Position numbers and translations under genes: made by a program. The notes below the pieces were generated by a model, which did no database searches, was not told the origin of the DNA, and saw only the letters and a program-made list of their open reading frames with translations. Below are positions 16,550 through 24,677 of a DNA stretch of 64,000 bases, one piece after another; the stretch's first letter is position 1, and each line of letters begins with the position of its first letter. The DNA comes from Paracoccus aminophilus JCM 7686 (lineage in GTDB: Bacteria; Pseudomonadota; Alphaproteobacteria; Rhodobacterales; Rhodobacteraceae): the NCBI RefSeq assembly GCF_000444995.1, contig NC_022049.1:310001-374000 (forward strand), read 5' to 3'.

Positions 16550-16666
16550 CTTCTGTCAGCGCTTTCTGGCCGTGCCTTCTGGCCGTGCCACCTGTCAGCG
16601 CCACCTGTCAGCACCGTCTGTCAGCGCCACCTGTCAGCGCCGTCTGGCCGTGCCTTCAATCAGAGC
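16550..16666. repeat. 13-bp minisatellite, nine units
   Basis: Nine head-to-tail 13-mers. Two sub-types alternate: CACCTGTCAGCGC-like (six units) and CTTCTGGCCGTGC-like (three units), with changes mostly at positions 2-3 and 7-10. The array fills the gap between nimT and nimR, and its first unit overlaps the Shine-Dalgarno region of nimT. Unit count was obtained by reading the sequence base by base. Confidence 0.9.
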
Positions 16667-16734
16667 CAGACTTAAAGACTCGGGCTTTGAAAGAATTTCG
16701 TGATCTTGTCAGAAAATCGCTCTATCCTGCCAAA

Positions 16735-17625
16735 ATGCCCGATCTTCCGCCCGACATGGCCCCAATGCGACCCATCGCCACCCGCCGCTTCGATCCCGAT
16801 GCCAGCGCCCGGCCGGTGATCGCGCTGCGGCTCGATTTCCGCGATTATGCCCGCGAGGTGCCGGTGCATCGTCACCAGAAGGGCCAGCTGGTGATGGCGC
16901 TGCATGGCGCGGTGACCTGTCGGCTGACCGAGGGCTGGTGGCTGGTCCCGCCCGAGGCGGGCGTCTGGATCCCCGGCGGGCTCGATCACAGCAACCTCGC
17001 GACCGCCAATGCGCGGCTGGTCTATCTGTTCGTCGCCCCCGATGCGCCGGATGGCCCCGAGCAGGCTTTGCCCGCCGAGGCCTGCACGCTGGCGCTCTCG
17101 CCGATGCTGCGCGAGATGATTCTGCATCTCGCAGCCCAGTCGCAGAAGGACGCGACCGAAACCGTAACCGACCCCGCGACCGACCCCGCAGCTGACCCCG
17201 CAACCGCGCGGCTGATCGGCGTGATTCTCGACAATCTTCATGCCGCGCCGCGCCAGAACCTGCACCTGCCAGTCTCGGCCCATCCCCGCATCCGCGAGAT
17301 CGCCGCGGCGCTGACCGAAACCCCCTCGGACCGGCGCAAGCTGGGCGATTGGGCGCGCGCGGTCGCGATGAGCGAGCGCTCGCTTGCGCGGCTTTTTGAA
17401 AGCGAAACCGGGCTCGCCTTTGGGCAATGGCGGCGCCAGCTTCACCTTCTGATCGCGCTGCGGGCGCTGGCGGGCGGGGCCTCGGTCCAGCATGTCGCCG
17501 AAGAGCTGGGCTATGCCTCTGTCACCGCCTTCATCACCATGTTCCGCAAATCGCTTGGCACCACGCCCGCGCGCTATTTCAGCCGCACGGGGGGCGGGGC
17601 AAGACCGGGCGCGACTGCGCCATAA
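16735..17625 (+). CDS. nimR: AraC family regulator with cupin N-terminus (NimR-like)
   Basis: 296 residues. The N-terminal cupin shows VPVHRHQKGQLVMALHGAVTC and then PEAGVWIPGGLDHS. The C-terminal double HTH has KLGDWARAVAMSERSLARLFESETGLAFGQWRRQLHLL and LGYASVTAFITMFRKSLGTTPARYF. Between them residues about 147-160 contain a short repeat (TDPATDPAADPAT), from 12-base repeats in the DNA. It starts at the ATG at 16735; translation further upstream would enter the minisatellite. It probably controls the divergent NimT-like exporter. Confidence 0.85.
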   Translation: MPDLPPDMAPMRPIATRRFDPDASARPVIALRLDFRDYAREVPVHRHQKGQLVMALHGAVTCRLTEGWWLVPPEAGVWIPGGLDHSNLATANARLVYLFVAPDAPDGPEQALPAEACTLALSPMLREMILHLAAQSQKDATETVTDPATDPAADPATARLIGVILDNLHAAPRQNLHLPVSAHPRIREIAAALTETPSDRRKLGDWARAVAMSERSLARLFESETGLAFGQWRRQLHLLIALRALAGGASVQHVAEELGYASVTAFITMFRKSLGTTPARYFSRTGGGARPGATAP

Positions 17626-17759
17626 GGCCGGAACCTCATCACAGGGAACCGCGCCACAGGGAACCCATGTGCGCGTCGGGCGCTTTCCCTTGCGGGCGCG
17701 GGCAGGTCTTTGCATCCTCAAACCCAAACACCCATCTGCGGCAATCAGAAGGAAACGGC

Positions 17760-19016
17760 ATGGCGCATCGGATCGTGGTTATCGGCGCAGGATTTGGCGG
17801 GCTCTCGGCGGTGCTTGGGCTGAAGGGGCAAGGCTGCGAGATCACGCTGATCGACCAGCGCAACCACCATCTGTTCCAGCCGCTGCTCTATCAGGTCGCA
17901 ACGACGGTGCTCGCCACCTCGGATATCGCCTGGCCGGTGCGCGCGCTGATGCGCAAGCGCAAGGATGTGACGACCCTGCTTGCCCGCGTCGTCGGCATTG
18001 ATCGCGGCCAAAAGCGCGTGACGCTGAACGACGGCAGCCAGATCCCCTATGACACGCTGATCGTCGCCACCGGCGCGCGCCACGCCTATTTCGGCAAGGA
18101 TCACTGGGAAAGCACCGCGCCGGGGCTCAAGACGCTGGAGGATGCGACCACGATCCGCCGCCGCCTACTGCTCGCGTTTGAAGAGGCCGAGGCGAGCGAG
18201 GATCCCGAGACCCGCGCGGCGCTGATGACCTTCGCGGTGATTGGCGCGGGGCCGACCGGGGTCGAGCTCGCCGGGATGATCGCCGAGCTGGCCCATCGCA
18301 CCCTGCCCGGCGAGTTTCGCCGCATCGACACGACCCGCGCCCGCATTCTGCTGATCGAGGCCGGGCCGCGCATCCTGCCGAGCTTCTCCGAGCCGCTGAC
18401 CGATTATGCCGCAGGCGCGCTGACGCGGCGCGGGGTCGAGCTGCGCACCGGCACGCCCGTCACCGATTGCTCGGAAGAGGGCGTGACCATCGGCACGGAT
18501 TTCGTCCCGGCCCGCACGGTGATCTGGGCCGCAGGCGTGCAGGCCTCGCCCGCCGGGATCTGGCTGGGCGCGGAAACCGACCGTGCCGGACGCGCGATGG
18601 TCTCGGCTCAACTGACCCTGCCCGATGATCCCGCCGTCTTCGTTCTGGGCGACACCGCCCATGTCGAAAGCGAGGGCCGCATGGTCCCGGGCGTCGCCCC
18701 CGCCGCCAAGCAACAGGGCGATTATGCCGCGCGGGTGATCCGCGCCCGGCTGTCCGGCAAAGAGCCCCCCGCGCCGTTTCGCTATCGCGACATGGGCAAT
18801 CTCGCGACGGTCGGGCGCAATGCCGCCGTGATCGAATTTGGCCGCTACCGGCTGCGCGGGCGTCTCGCCTGGTGGTTCTGGGGCATTGCCCATATCTATT
18901 TCCTGATCGGCGCGCGCTCGCGGCTGCTGGTCTCGATCAGCTGGCTTTGGACGTTCCTCTGGGGGCAAAGCTCGGCCCGGCTGATCACCCAGCGCGATCC
19001 CTGGCGGCGCGATTAG
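17760..19016 (+). CDS. ndh: NAD(P)/FAD-dependent oxidoreductase, NDH-2 type
   Basis: 418-residue type II NADH dehydrogenase. The first Rossmann motif is VVIGAGFGGLSAVLGL, the second is FAVIGAGPTGVELAGMIAEL, and FAD/quinone-site blocks LFQPLLYQVAT and VFVLGDTAHVE plus GVAPAAKQQGDYAARVI are present. The C-terminal WWFWGIAHIYFLIGARSRLLVSISWLWTFL is an amphipathic/hydrophobic membrane anchor typical of NDH-2. RBS AGAAGGAA lies just before the ATG. It passes electrons from NADH to ubiquinone without pumping protons. It is monocistronic in view. Confidence 0.92.
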   Translation: MAHRIVVIGAGFGGLSAVLGLKGQGCEITLIDQRNHHLFQPLLYQVATTVLATSDIAWPVRALMRKRKDVTTLLARVVGIDRGQKRVTLNDGSQIPYDTLIVATGARHAYFGKDHWESTAPGLKTLEDATTIRRRLLLAFEEAEASEDPETRAALMTFAVIGAGPTGVELAGMIAELAHRTLPGEFRRIDTTRARILLIEAGPRILPSFSEPLTDYAAGALTRRGVELRTGTPVTDCSEEGVTIGTDFVPARTVIWAAGVQASPAGIWLGAETDRAGRAMVSAQLTLPDDPAVFVLGDTAHVESEGRMVPGVAPAAKQQGDYAARVIRARLSGKEPPAPFRYRDMGNLATVGRNAAVIEFGRYRLRGRLAWWFWGIAHIYFLIGARSRLLVSISWLWTFLWGQSSARLITQRDPWRRD

Positions 19017-19120
19017 GCCCGGGTTTTCAGGCGCGCGCGCCAAAGCGCAAGCCAAGCCCTTCCCCGGATCACAGAGAAAAAAATTCCCCTGCCGATAAAA
19101 AATCGGGTTGACGGATCTGT

Positions 19121-19146
19121 GAATTGGTCCGCTCATGGAACCATTC
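19121..19146. promoter_or_regulatory. Inverted repeat upstream of the secreted lyase homologue
   Basis: GAATTGGTCC-N6-GGAACCATTC; the arms match at 8 of 10 positions. It lies 62-87 bases before the start codon and just after TTGACG (19109-19114), a plausible -35. It is a candidate operator for an unidentified regulator; a GntR/FadR-type site (TGGT...ACCA core) is one possibility. Confidence 0.4.
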
Positions 19147-19207
19147 AGCTGAAGACAGGACATCCCGGACGATAAGCCGACATTTCATAATGATACGGAG
19201 GGAAGAC

Positions 19208-21046
19208 ATGAGTTTTCACGATCGTACCAAGACAATCCGATTTTCACTTGGCGTTGTTGTTTTTCACTTCGGGCTCGCGACCAGCGCGCCTTACGCCGCC
19301 GCAGACTTCAATCCCGAACCGCGCTATCAACCGATCACCGCCAAGGCGGCAGAGAAGACGGTCACGCTCACCGGCCGCGATCTGACGGTCGAGCAAGTGA
19401 TCGAAATCGCCCGCGACGGCGCCAAGGTCGAGCAAAGCCCCGAGGCCCTGCAACGCGCCGCCGATGCCTACGGGCTGTTGCTGCAAGGCGCCGCCGAGGG
19501 CATGCCGATCTATTGGTTCAACCGTGGCTCGGGCTCGAACCGCGAGACGGTGATTTTCGACGGCGATCCGACCTCGCCCGAAAACGATGCGATGCTGAAA
19601 AAGCAGCAGCTCGCGCGCTTTCAAAACGGCGCGAAGGGCGGCTATCCGCCCGAGATCTTCGAGGAAGAGCTGGTGCGCGCGATCATGGCGATCCGCGCCA
19701 ATACGATCACCTATGAGGCCGCGAGCCCCGATCTCGTGCGGATGCTGCCCTTGATGCTCAACCATCACGTGACGCCCATCGTGATGTCGCGCGGCACGCT
19801 TGGCGAGGGCGATCTGCCGACGATGGGCAATATTGCCGCCGCGATGGTCGGCGCGGGAGAGGCCTATTTCGAGGGCAAGCGGATGCCCGCCGCCGAGGCC
19901 TTGGAAAAGGCCGGGCTGAAGCCTCTGGTCCCGACCGCCGCCGATGAGGCCGCGCTGATTTCCACCAATGCCTATGCCTATGCGCAGCTGGTCATGGTGG
20001 TCTCGGACGGGCGCGAAGTGCTTGATTGGGCTGACCTTTCCTATGCGATTGCCTTGAATGGCATGAACTCCAGCCTGACGCCGATTTCCGCGCCGGTGCA
20101 GGCGATGCGGCCCTATGATTGGCTGAATTGGGACGCGGCGCGCGTGCTTGATATGGTCAAGGGCAGCTATCTTTTTGAAGCCGATCCCGCGCGGATCATC
20201 CAGGACCCGATCAGTATGCGCGCCTCGACCCAGCGTCAGGGCTCGGCTTGGATGGCTTGGGCGAACCTGCGCGATTCGCTGCAAATCGCGATCAACTCCT
20301 CGGACCACAACCCGGCGGTGGTGCCCGGCATTGGCCCCGACAGTTCGTGGGAGCTTTCCAGCTCGCAATTCATGAAATACCACGTCAAGGGCGGGCCGCT
20401 CAGTGGCGGGAAATCGGGCTATATCTTCTCGAACGCCAATTGGGACCCCTATCCGATCGCCAATGAAACCGAGGCCTTCACCATCGCGCTCACCAATGCC
20501 GGCGCAGCGGTGGCGCAGCGGCTGGAACGCTTCAACAACCCGTTCTTCACCGTCATCACACCCTCGGATGTGATCGAGAAGGGCACGGCCAGCGAGAACC
20601 CGCCGTCGCGCGGGGGCTATCTGCCGACCGATCTCTGGCAAGAGCTGGCCGAGCTTGGCAATCCGGTCACGCCGAACGGGCAAGCCATCGTCGCCACGGT
20701 CGAGGATCTTGAGGCGCAGACCCGGATGAAAGGCCAGCGCGCGCGCCAAGCCGTCAGCCTGATGTCCCATCTTCTGGCGCAGGATCTGCTCACCGCGACC
20801 TATTGGCTCGATATCCGCAAATTGCAGGACCCGAGCCGCGAATTCGGCGCGGCGCCCACCGCGGCTCATGCCGCCTTGCGCAAAGAGATCCCGTGGCGGA
20901 TGCCCGCAGATCAGCGCCCGGCCCGCGCGCCCGGCATGATCGCCTATGAGTTCATGTGGGCCCATCCGGCGGCGAGCTTCTATTCGGGCGGCCCGACCCC
21001 GCCCGCCGCGCGTCCGATCCCGCGCGCGGGCATGATGCCGGACTGA
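19208..21046 (+). CDS. Secreted aromatic amino acid lyase-like protein lacking the MIO tripeptide
   Basis: 612 residues, HAL/PAL fold. The first about 32 residues are a signal peptide (RFSLGVVVFHFGLATSAPYAAA), so it is probably periplasmic, unlike classical HAL. Family landmarks are present: YWFNRGSGSNRE (aligning to the YG.NTGFG loop), NGMNSSLTPISAPVQAMRP, RASTQRQGSAWMAWANLRDSLQIAINSSDHNPAV (the QD.YS.R...NSxxDNP core) and FSNANWDPYPIANETEAF. At residues 199-201 the canonical Ala-Ser-Gly that cyclises to MIO is Gly-Glu-Gly (TLGEGDLP), so MIO cannot form. It is therefore a non-classical member; reaction unknown. RBS GGAGGGA precedes ATG 19208. Confidence 0.75.
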   Translation: MSFHDRTKTIRFSLGVVVFHFGLATSAPYAAADFNPEPRYQPITAKAAEKTVTLTGRDLTVEQVIEIARDGAKVEQSPEALQRAADAYGLLLQGAAEGMPIYWFNRGSGSNRETVIFDGDPTSPENDAMLKKQQLARFQNGAKGGYPPEIFEEELVRAIMAIRANTITYEAASPDLVRMLPLMLNHHVTPIVMSRGTLGEGDLPTMGNIAAAMVGAGEAYFEGKRMPAAEALEKAGLKPLVPTAADEAALISTNAYAYAQLVMVVSDGREVLDWADLSYAIALNGMNSSLTPISAPVQAMRPYDWLNWDAARVLDMVKGSYLFEADPARIIQDPISMRASTQRQGSAWMAWANLRDSLQIAINSSDHNPAVVPGIGPDSSWELSSSQFMKYHVKGGPLSGGKSGYIFSNANWDPYPIANETEAFTIALTNAGAAVAQRLERFNNPFFTVITPSDVIEKGTASENPPSRGGYLPTDLWQELAELGNPVTPNGQAIVATVEDLEAQTRMKGQRARQAVSLMSHLLAQDLLTATYWLDIRKLQDPSREFGAAPTAAHAALRKEIPWRMPADQRPARAPGMIAYEFMWAHPAASFYSGGPTPPAARPIPRAGMMPD

Positions 21047-21063
21047 TCGCTGTCCGTCCCTGC

Positions 21064-21088
21064 CCCGGCCCGCGCGGGCCGGGCCTTT
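21064..21088. terminator. Strong bidirectional terminator
   Basis: CCCGGCCCGC and GCGGGCCGGG form a perfect 10-bp stem, followed by CCTTTC. It lies between the convergent lyase-like and AraC genes and can serve both. Confidence 0.8.
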
Positions 21089-21092
21089 CGCC

Positions 21093-22004
21093 TCAAAGCA
21101 TCCCCGCCTCGCTGGCATAGCGCCGCGGGGATTTTCCCATGACGCGGGTGAAGGCGGTCGAAAACGCCGCCTCCGAGCCATAGCCCAAAGCCGGAGCAAT
21201 CTGGGCCAGCGTCCGGCCAGGAATGCGCAGCTCTTCGGCGGCCAAGGCCATGCGCCAGCGCGTGAGATAGCGCATCGGGGTTTCGCCGACGCTGCGGTGA
21301 AAGCGCTCGGCCAGAACCGAACGCGAGAGCCCCGCCGCCCGGCCCAGCTCGGCCAGCGTCCAGCTTCGCGCCGGATCGGCATGGATCGCGCCCAAGGCCA
21401 GCCGCAGCTGCGGATCGGCCAAAGCGGCGAACCAGCCCTGCCCGGCAGGCGGGCCGCTTTCGAGCGCCGCGCGCATCGCCTCGAGAAGCATCATCTGCGC
21501 GAGGTGATCGGCGGCGAAAGCCGCGCCGGGGCGGGCCTCGCGCTGCTCCGCCATCAGCCGCTCGATCGACCAGCGCAGCCCCGATTGCGCGCGCACCGAA
21601 CGCAGATGCAGGATCGCGGGCAGGCTTTGCAGCAAAATCCGCGCGCCGGGATCGACCTCGAACCGGCTGCCGACGAGCAACATCCCACCGCCATTCAAAA
21701 CCGCGCGCCCGCCGCCGCGCGCCGGGGCAAAGACCTCGGCGGCGGTCTCAGCGGGCAGGCTGAGATCGCTCGCGAGCCGAAACGAGATCCCGCGCGGCAG
21801 CACGAAACACTCGCCCGCCTGCAGATGGACCGGGGCCGCCTCGCCCTCGAGCGCCAACCAGCAGGCGCCCCGGATCAGCGCGTAACATTTGATCCGCCCG
21901 ACCTGATCGTCAAAGCGGATCGCCCAATCGCCCCCTGCATCAAGCCCGGCGGTGATCGAACTTTTCGGGCGCAGCAGCCGCAAGATATCAGAGAGCGGAT
22001 CCAT
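21093..22004 (-). CDS. AraC family regulator with cupin_6 N-terminus
   Basis: 303 residues. The N-terminus MDPLSDILRLLRPKSSITAGLDAGGDWAIRF and LQAGECFVLPRGISFRLAS are characteristic of the cupin_6/AraC group. The C-terminal HTH has WTLAELGRAAGLSRSVLAERFHRSVGETPMRYLTRWRM and LGYGSEAAFSTAFTRVMGKSPRRY. ATG at 22004 begins the conserved domain. It is divergent from an epimerase-like SDR gene (start 22127), which is the likely target, as is common for this group. Confidence 0.88.
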   Translation of the reverse strand: MDPLSDILRLLRPKSSITAGLDAGGDWAIRFDDQVGRIKCYALIRGACWLALEGEAAPVHLQAGECFVLPRGISFRLASDLSLPAETAAEVFAPARGGGRAVLNGGGMLLVGSRFEVDPGARILLQSLPAILHLRSVRAQSGLRWSIERLMAEQREARPGAAFAADHLAQMMLLEAMRAALESGPPAGQGWFAALADPQLRLALGAIHADPARSWTLAELGRAAGLSRSVLAERFHRSVGETPMRYLTRWRMALAAEELRIPGRTLAQIAPALGYGSEAAFSTAFTRVMGKSPRRYASEAGML

Positions 22005-22126
22005 GATTGTGGCGTGTCCCGGACGATGGCGAAAGAAAAGCGGACGTTCTCGCATGGATCGTATGGAAGACGCGCCCTAGCTTCAAGCCCATCAGGAATG
22101 ACCCATCAGAAATGGAAGAACAGATC

Positions 22127-23002
22127 ATGCGGATTTTCGTCACCGGAGCCACCGGCTTTCTCGGCCAGCATGTCGTGGCAGAGCTGCGCGCGGCGGGCCA
22201 TCAGGTGCTGGGGCTGACGCGATCAGAGGCGGGGGCGGATCAGCTGCGCGCGCAGGGCGCGGCGGTTCAGCTGCAGGGCATCGACGCCCGGACCGATTTC
22301 CGCGAGGCGGTCGCGGATTGCGATGCGGTGATCCATCTCGCTTTCGACCATAATTTCGCCCGCTTCAAAGAAAATTGCGAGACCGACCGTCAGATCATCA
22401 CCAATCTTGGCGCAGCTTTGCGCGGCACGGCAAAGCCCCTGCTCATCACCTCGACGACCATGGTCGCCGCGCGCCGGGCCGAGGGGCCGGTGACCGAGGA
22501 TGATCCGGCGCTGAGTTCGGATTTTGCGCCGCGCGCCGCCTCGGAAGAAGCGGGCGCAGCGGTGCTTGCCCAAGGCGTCAATATCTCGGTGATGCGCCTG
22601 CCGCAGGTCCATGACCGCGACCGGCAGGGGCTTGTCTCGGATCTGATCGCCCATGCGGCGCGGCTTGGGGTCTCGGCCTATGTCGGCGCGGGCGCGAATC
22701 CGTGGTGTGCGGCCCATGTCAGCGATGTCGCGCGGCTTTACCGGCTCGCGATCGAGGCGGGCCAGCCCGGCGCGCGCTATCATGCGGTGGCCGAAAGCGC
22801 GATTCCGTTTCGCGAGATCGCCGAGGCGATTGGCGCGAAACTCGGCCTGCCGGTCGAGCCGCTCTCGCCCGAGGAGGGGGCGGCCCATTTCGGCTGGCTC
22901 CAGCATTTCGCGACGCGGGACGCGAGCTCATCGAGCGCGCAGACCCGCGCCCGGCTGGGCTGGCAACCGGTCGGGCCGGGGCTGATCGACGATCTGCTCT
23001 GA
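22127..23002 (+). CDS. NAD(P)-dependent epimerase/dehydratase-like SDR
   Basis: 291 residues, extended SDR. Cofactor motif FVTGATGFLGQHVVAEL at the N-terminus; DAVIHLAFDHNF and LLITSTTMVAARRAEG follow; the C-terminal LGWQPVGPGLIDDLL is typical. The usual YxxxK pair is not obvious (the region reads RAASEEAGAAVL), so this is an atypical SDR whose catalytic activity is open. Start 22127 has GGAAGA seven bases ahead. Divergent from an AraC regulator of the cupin_6 group, which often controls such genes. Confidence 0.85.
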   Translation: MRIFVTGATGFLGQHVVAELRAAGHQVLGLTRSEAGADQLRAQGAAVQLQGIDARTDFREAVADCDAVIHLAFDHNFARFKENCETDRQIITNLGAALRGTAKPLLITSTTMVAARRAEGPVTEDDPALSSDFAPRAASEEAGAAVLAQGVNISVMRLPQVHDRDRQGLVSDLIAHAARLGVSAYVGAGANPWCAAHVSDVARLYRLAIEAGQPGARYHAVAESAIPFREIAEAIGAKLGLPVEPLSPEEGAAHFGWLQHFATRDASSSSAQTRARLGWQPVGPGLIDDLL

Positions 23003-23087
23003 ATGGTTCGGGCGGTGCGGGTCGAGGGGCGCGCGGGGGCCATTTGCCTCCACGCGACCCGCCCCAAAGGGGCCGAAAACCGCCCCG

Positions 23088-23108
23088 GTGTTAAACGCGC
23101 CTTAACAC
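23088..23108. promoter_or_regulatory. Perfect inverted repeat upstream of hydratase
   Basis: GTGTTAA-ACGCGCC-TTAACAC, perfect 7-bp arms with a 7-base spacer, about 140 bases upstream of the hydratase gene; TATAAG follows at 23117. It is a possible operator or promoter-associated dyad. Confidence 0.4.
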
Positions 23109-23246
23109 TTCGCCCCTATAAGCACAGCCGGGACAATCTGTCTCACATGCTGCGTCTGGAAAGGCGAAACAGATGCAGTGGAGATTGGACAACGCCTGAT
23201 TTTGAGGTCAAATCAAGCTGACCTCTCTTTGCTCGGGAACCAGAAG

Positions 23247-24044
23247 ATGACCGATCCTGCCGTCTTGTCCGATGCCGCCTCGGCGCTGCGCAACGCGAGC
23301 GCGAGCGGCACCTTCATCGCCCCATTGCGCGAGACCTATCCCGGTCTGACCGCCGCGGATGCCTATGCGATTCAAGCGATCAACACCCAGCTCAAGCGCG
23401 CCGCGGGGGTGCGGGTGATCGGTACCAAGATCGGGCTGACCTCGCCTGCGGTCCAGCAGCAATTGGGCGTCGATCAGCCCGATTACGGCGTGCTTTTTGA
23501 CGATATGTGGTTCCCCGAGGGCCTGCCGATCCCGATGGTGGCGCTGCATCAACCCAAGATCGAGGCCGAGGTCGCCTTCGTTCTCGGCCGCGATCTGGAT
23601 ATGGAGCGGCCGGGCTTTGCCGAAGTCTTGCGCGCGATTGACTACGCTTTGCCCGCGCTGGAAATCGTCGGCAGCCGGATTGCGGATTGGAACATCGGGC
23701 TGGTCGATACGATCGCCGACAATGCCTCGTCTTCGGCCTTCGTGCTGGGCGGCTCGCCGCGCCGGCTCGAACATCTCGACCTGCGCGCGGCGCGGATGCA
23801 GATGACGGCGGATGGGCTTGGCGTGTCGCAGGGCGGCGGCGCGGCCTGTCTTGGCCATCCGCTGAATGCGGTGGTCTGGCTCGCGCAGAAAATGGCCGCG
23901 CTCGGCGCGCCGCTTCAGGCGGGTCAGGTCGTGCTCTCGGGCGCTTTGGGGCCAATGTCGCCGGTCGCGCCCGGGCAAAGCTTCACCGCGCGGATCGAAG
24001 GGTTTGGCCCGGTCACGGCGGTCTTTGCGGAGGAGGCGCGGTAG
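23247..24044 (+). CDS. 2-keto-4-pentenoate hydratase / 2-oxohepta-3-ene-1,7-dioate hydratase family
   Basis: 265 residues, MhpD/HpaH-like hydratase that adds water to a 2-hydroxydienoate in meta-cleavage pathways. Landmarks: VIGTKIGLTSPAVQQQLGVDQPDYGVLFDDMW, IEAEVAFVLGRDL (metal-binding E.E), ALEIVGSRIADWNIGLVDTIADNASSSAFVLG and VVLSGALGPMSPVAPGQSFTA. ATG 23247 (AGAAG upstream) begins the conserved product. No neighbouring ring-cleavage dioxygenase or decarboxylase is in view, so it is an orphan here. Confidence 0.9.
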   Translation: MTDPAVLSDAASALRNASASGTFIAPLRETYPGLTAADAYAIQAINTQLKRAAGVRVIGTKIGLTSPAVQQQLGVDQPDYGVLFDDMWFPEGLPIPMVALHQPKIEAEVAFVLGRDLDMERPGFAEVLRAIDYALPALEIVGSRIADWNIGLVDTIADNASSSAFVLGGSPRRLEHLDLRAARMQMTADGLGVSQGGGAACLGHPLNAVVWLAQKMAALGAPLQAGQVVLSGALGPMSPVAPGQSFTARIEGFGPVTAVFAEEAR

Positions 24045-24097
24045 GATGCGGCTGTCGGATGCGGTTTAGCGCCGCCTACAGATTACAAATCTACAAA

Positions 24098-24676
24098 CTA
24101 CAAACGCACCAACAGCAAGGCCACCGCCACGCCCAGCCACAGGATCGGCTCGGGCTTGGCGACCTTGCCGACCCAAAGAAAATGCATCGCCGCCGCAGGT
24201 ACCGCGATATAGACGAGCTGATGCAGCCGCCGCCACTCGGCCCCGCCAAGCTTGCGGATCGACCAATTGTTCGAGGTCACGGCCAGCGGCACCAAGGCCA
24301 GCGCCGCCAGCATCCCGACCGTGAGATAGGGCCGCTTGACCAGATCGCCCAGCATCTGCCCCCAGCTCAAACCCATATCGAGCACGACCCAAACCAGCAC
24401 ATGCAGCACCGCATAGCTGAAGGCCAAAAGCCCCAAAGCCCGGCGAAAGCGCATCAGATTAAGCCGCCCGAGCCGCAAAAGCGGCGTCACCGCCAGCCCC
24501 GCGATCAGGAAATAGAGCGCGGTCCGGCCCAGACGATGCTCGAGATCGGCAATCGGATCGACGCCGAGCCCGCCCATCAGCGTGTCCCAGATCAGAAGCG
24601 CCAGCGGCACCAGACCGAAAAGCCAGACCGCCCAGACCGGGATCCGGCGCAGATATCCATTCAGTTTGCGGATCAT
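24098..24676 (-). CDS. msrQ: MsrQ, heme-binding membrane subunit of the MsrPQ methionine sulfoxide reductase
   Basis: 192 residues, six hydrophobic segments (YedZ family). The motifs LEHRLGRTALYFLIAGLAVTP, FRRALGLLAFSYAVLHVLVWVVLD and GAEWRRLHQLVYIAVPAAAMHFLW carry the heme-ligand histidines. It passes electrons from the quinone pool to periplasmic MsrP. The start ATG lies one base after the msrP stop (TGAAATG), so the two are translationally coupled. Confidence 0.93.
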   Translation of the reverse strand: MIRKLNGYLRRIPVWAVWLFGLVPLALLIWDTLMGGLGVDPIADLEHRLGRTALYFLIAGLAVTPLLRLGRLNLMRFRRALGLLAFSYAVLHVLVWVVLDMGLSWGQMLGDLVKRPYLTVGMLAALALVPLAVTSNNWSIRKLGGAEWRRLHQLVYIAVPAAAMHFLWVGKVAKPEPILWLGVAVALLLVRL

Positions 24677-24677
24677 T

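Noticed and set aside
16550..16666. CRISPR array
   Set aside because: Units are contiguous 13-mers without unique spacers, and no cas gene is present.
19017..19207. Riboswitch or leader RNA before the lyase homologue
   Set aside because: Only a promoter-like and a dyad element are visible; no conserved aptamer pattern recognised.
19244..21382. A 712-codon minus-strand frame antisense to the lyase homologue
   Set aside because: Shadow frame; the plus strand shows clear HAL-fold motifs and a signal peptide with RBS.
21093..22055. Longer AraC protein beginning MRERPLFFRHRPGH
   Set aside because: The extension is upstream of the conserved cupin_6 start MDPLSDILR and overlaps the divergent promoter region.
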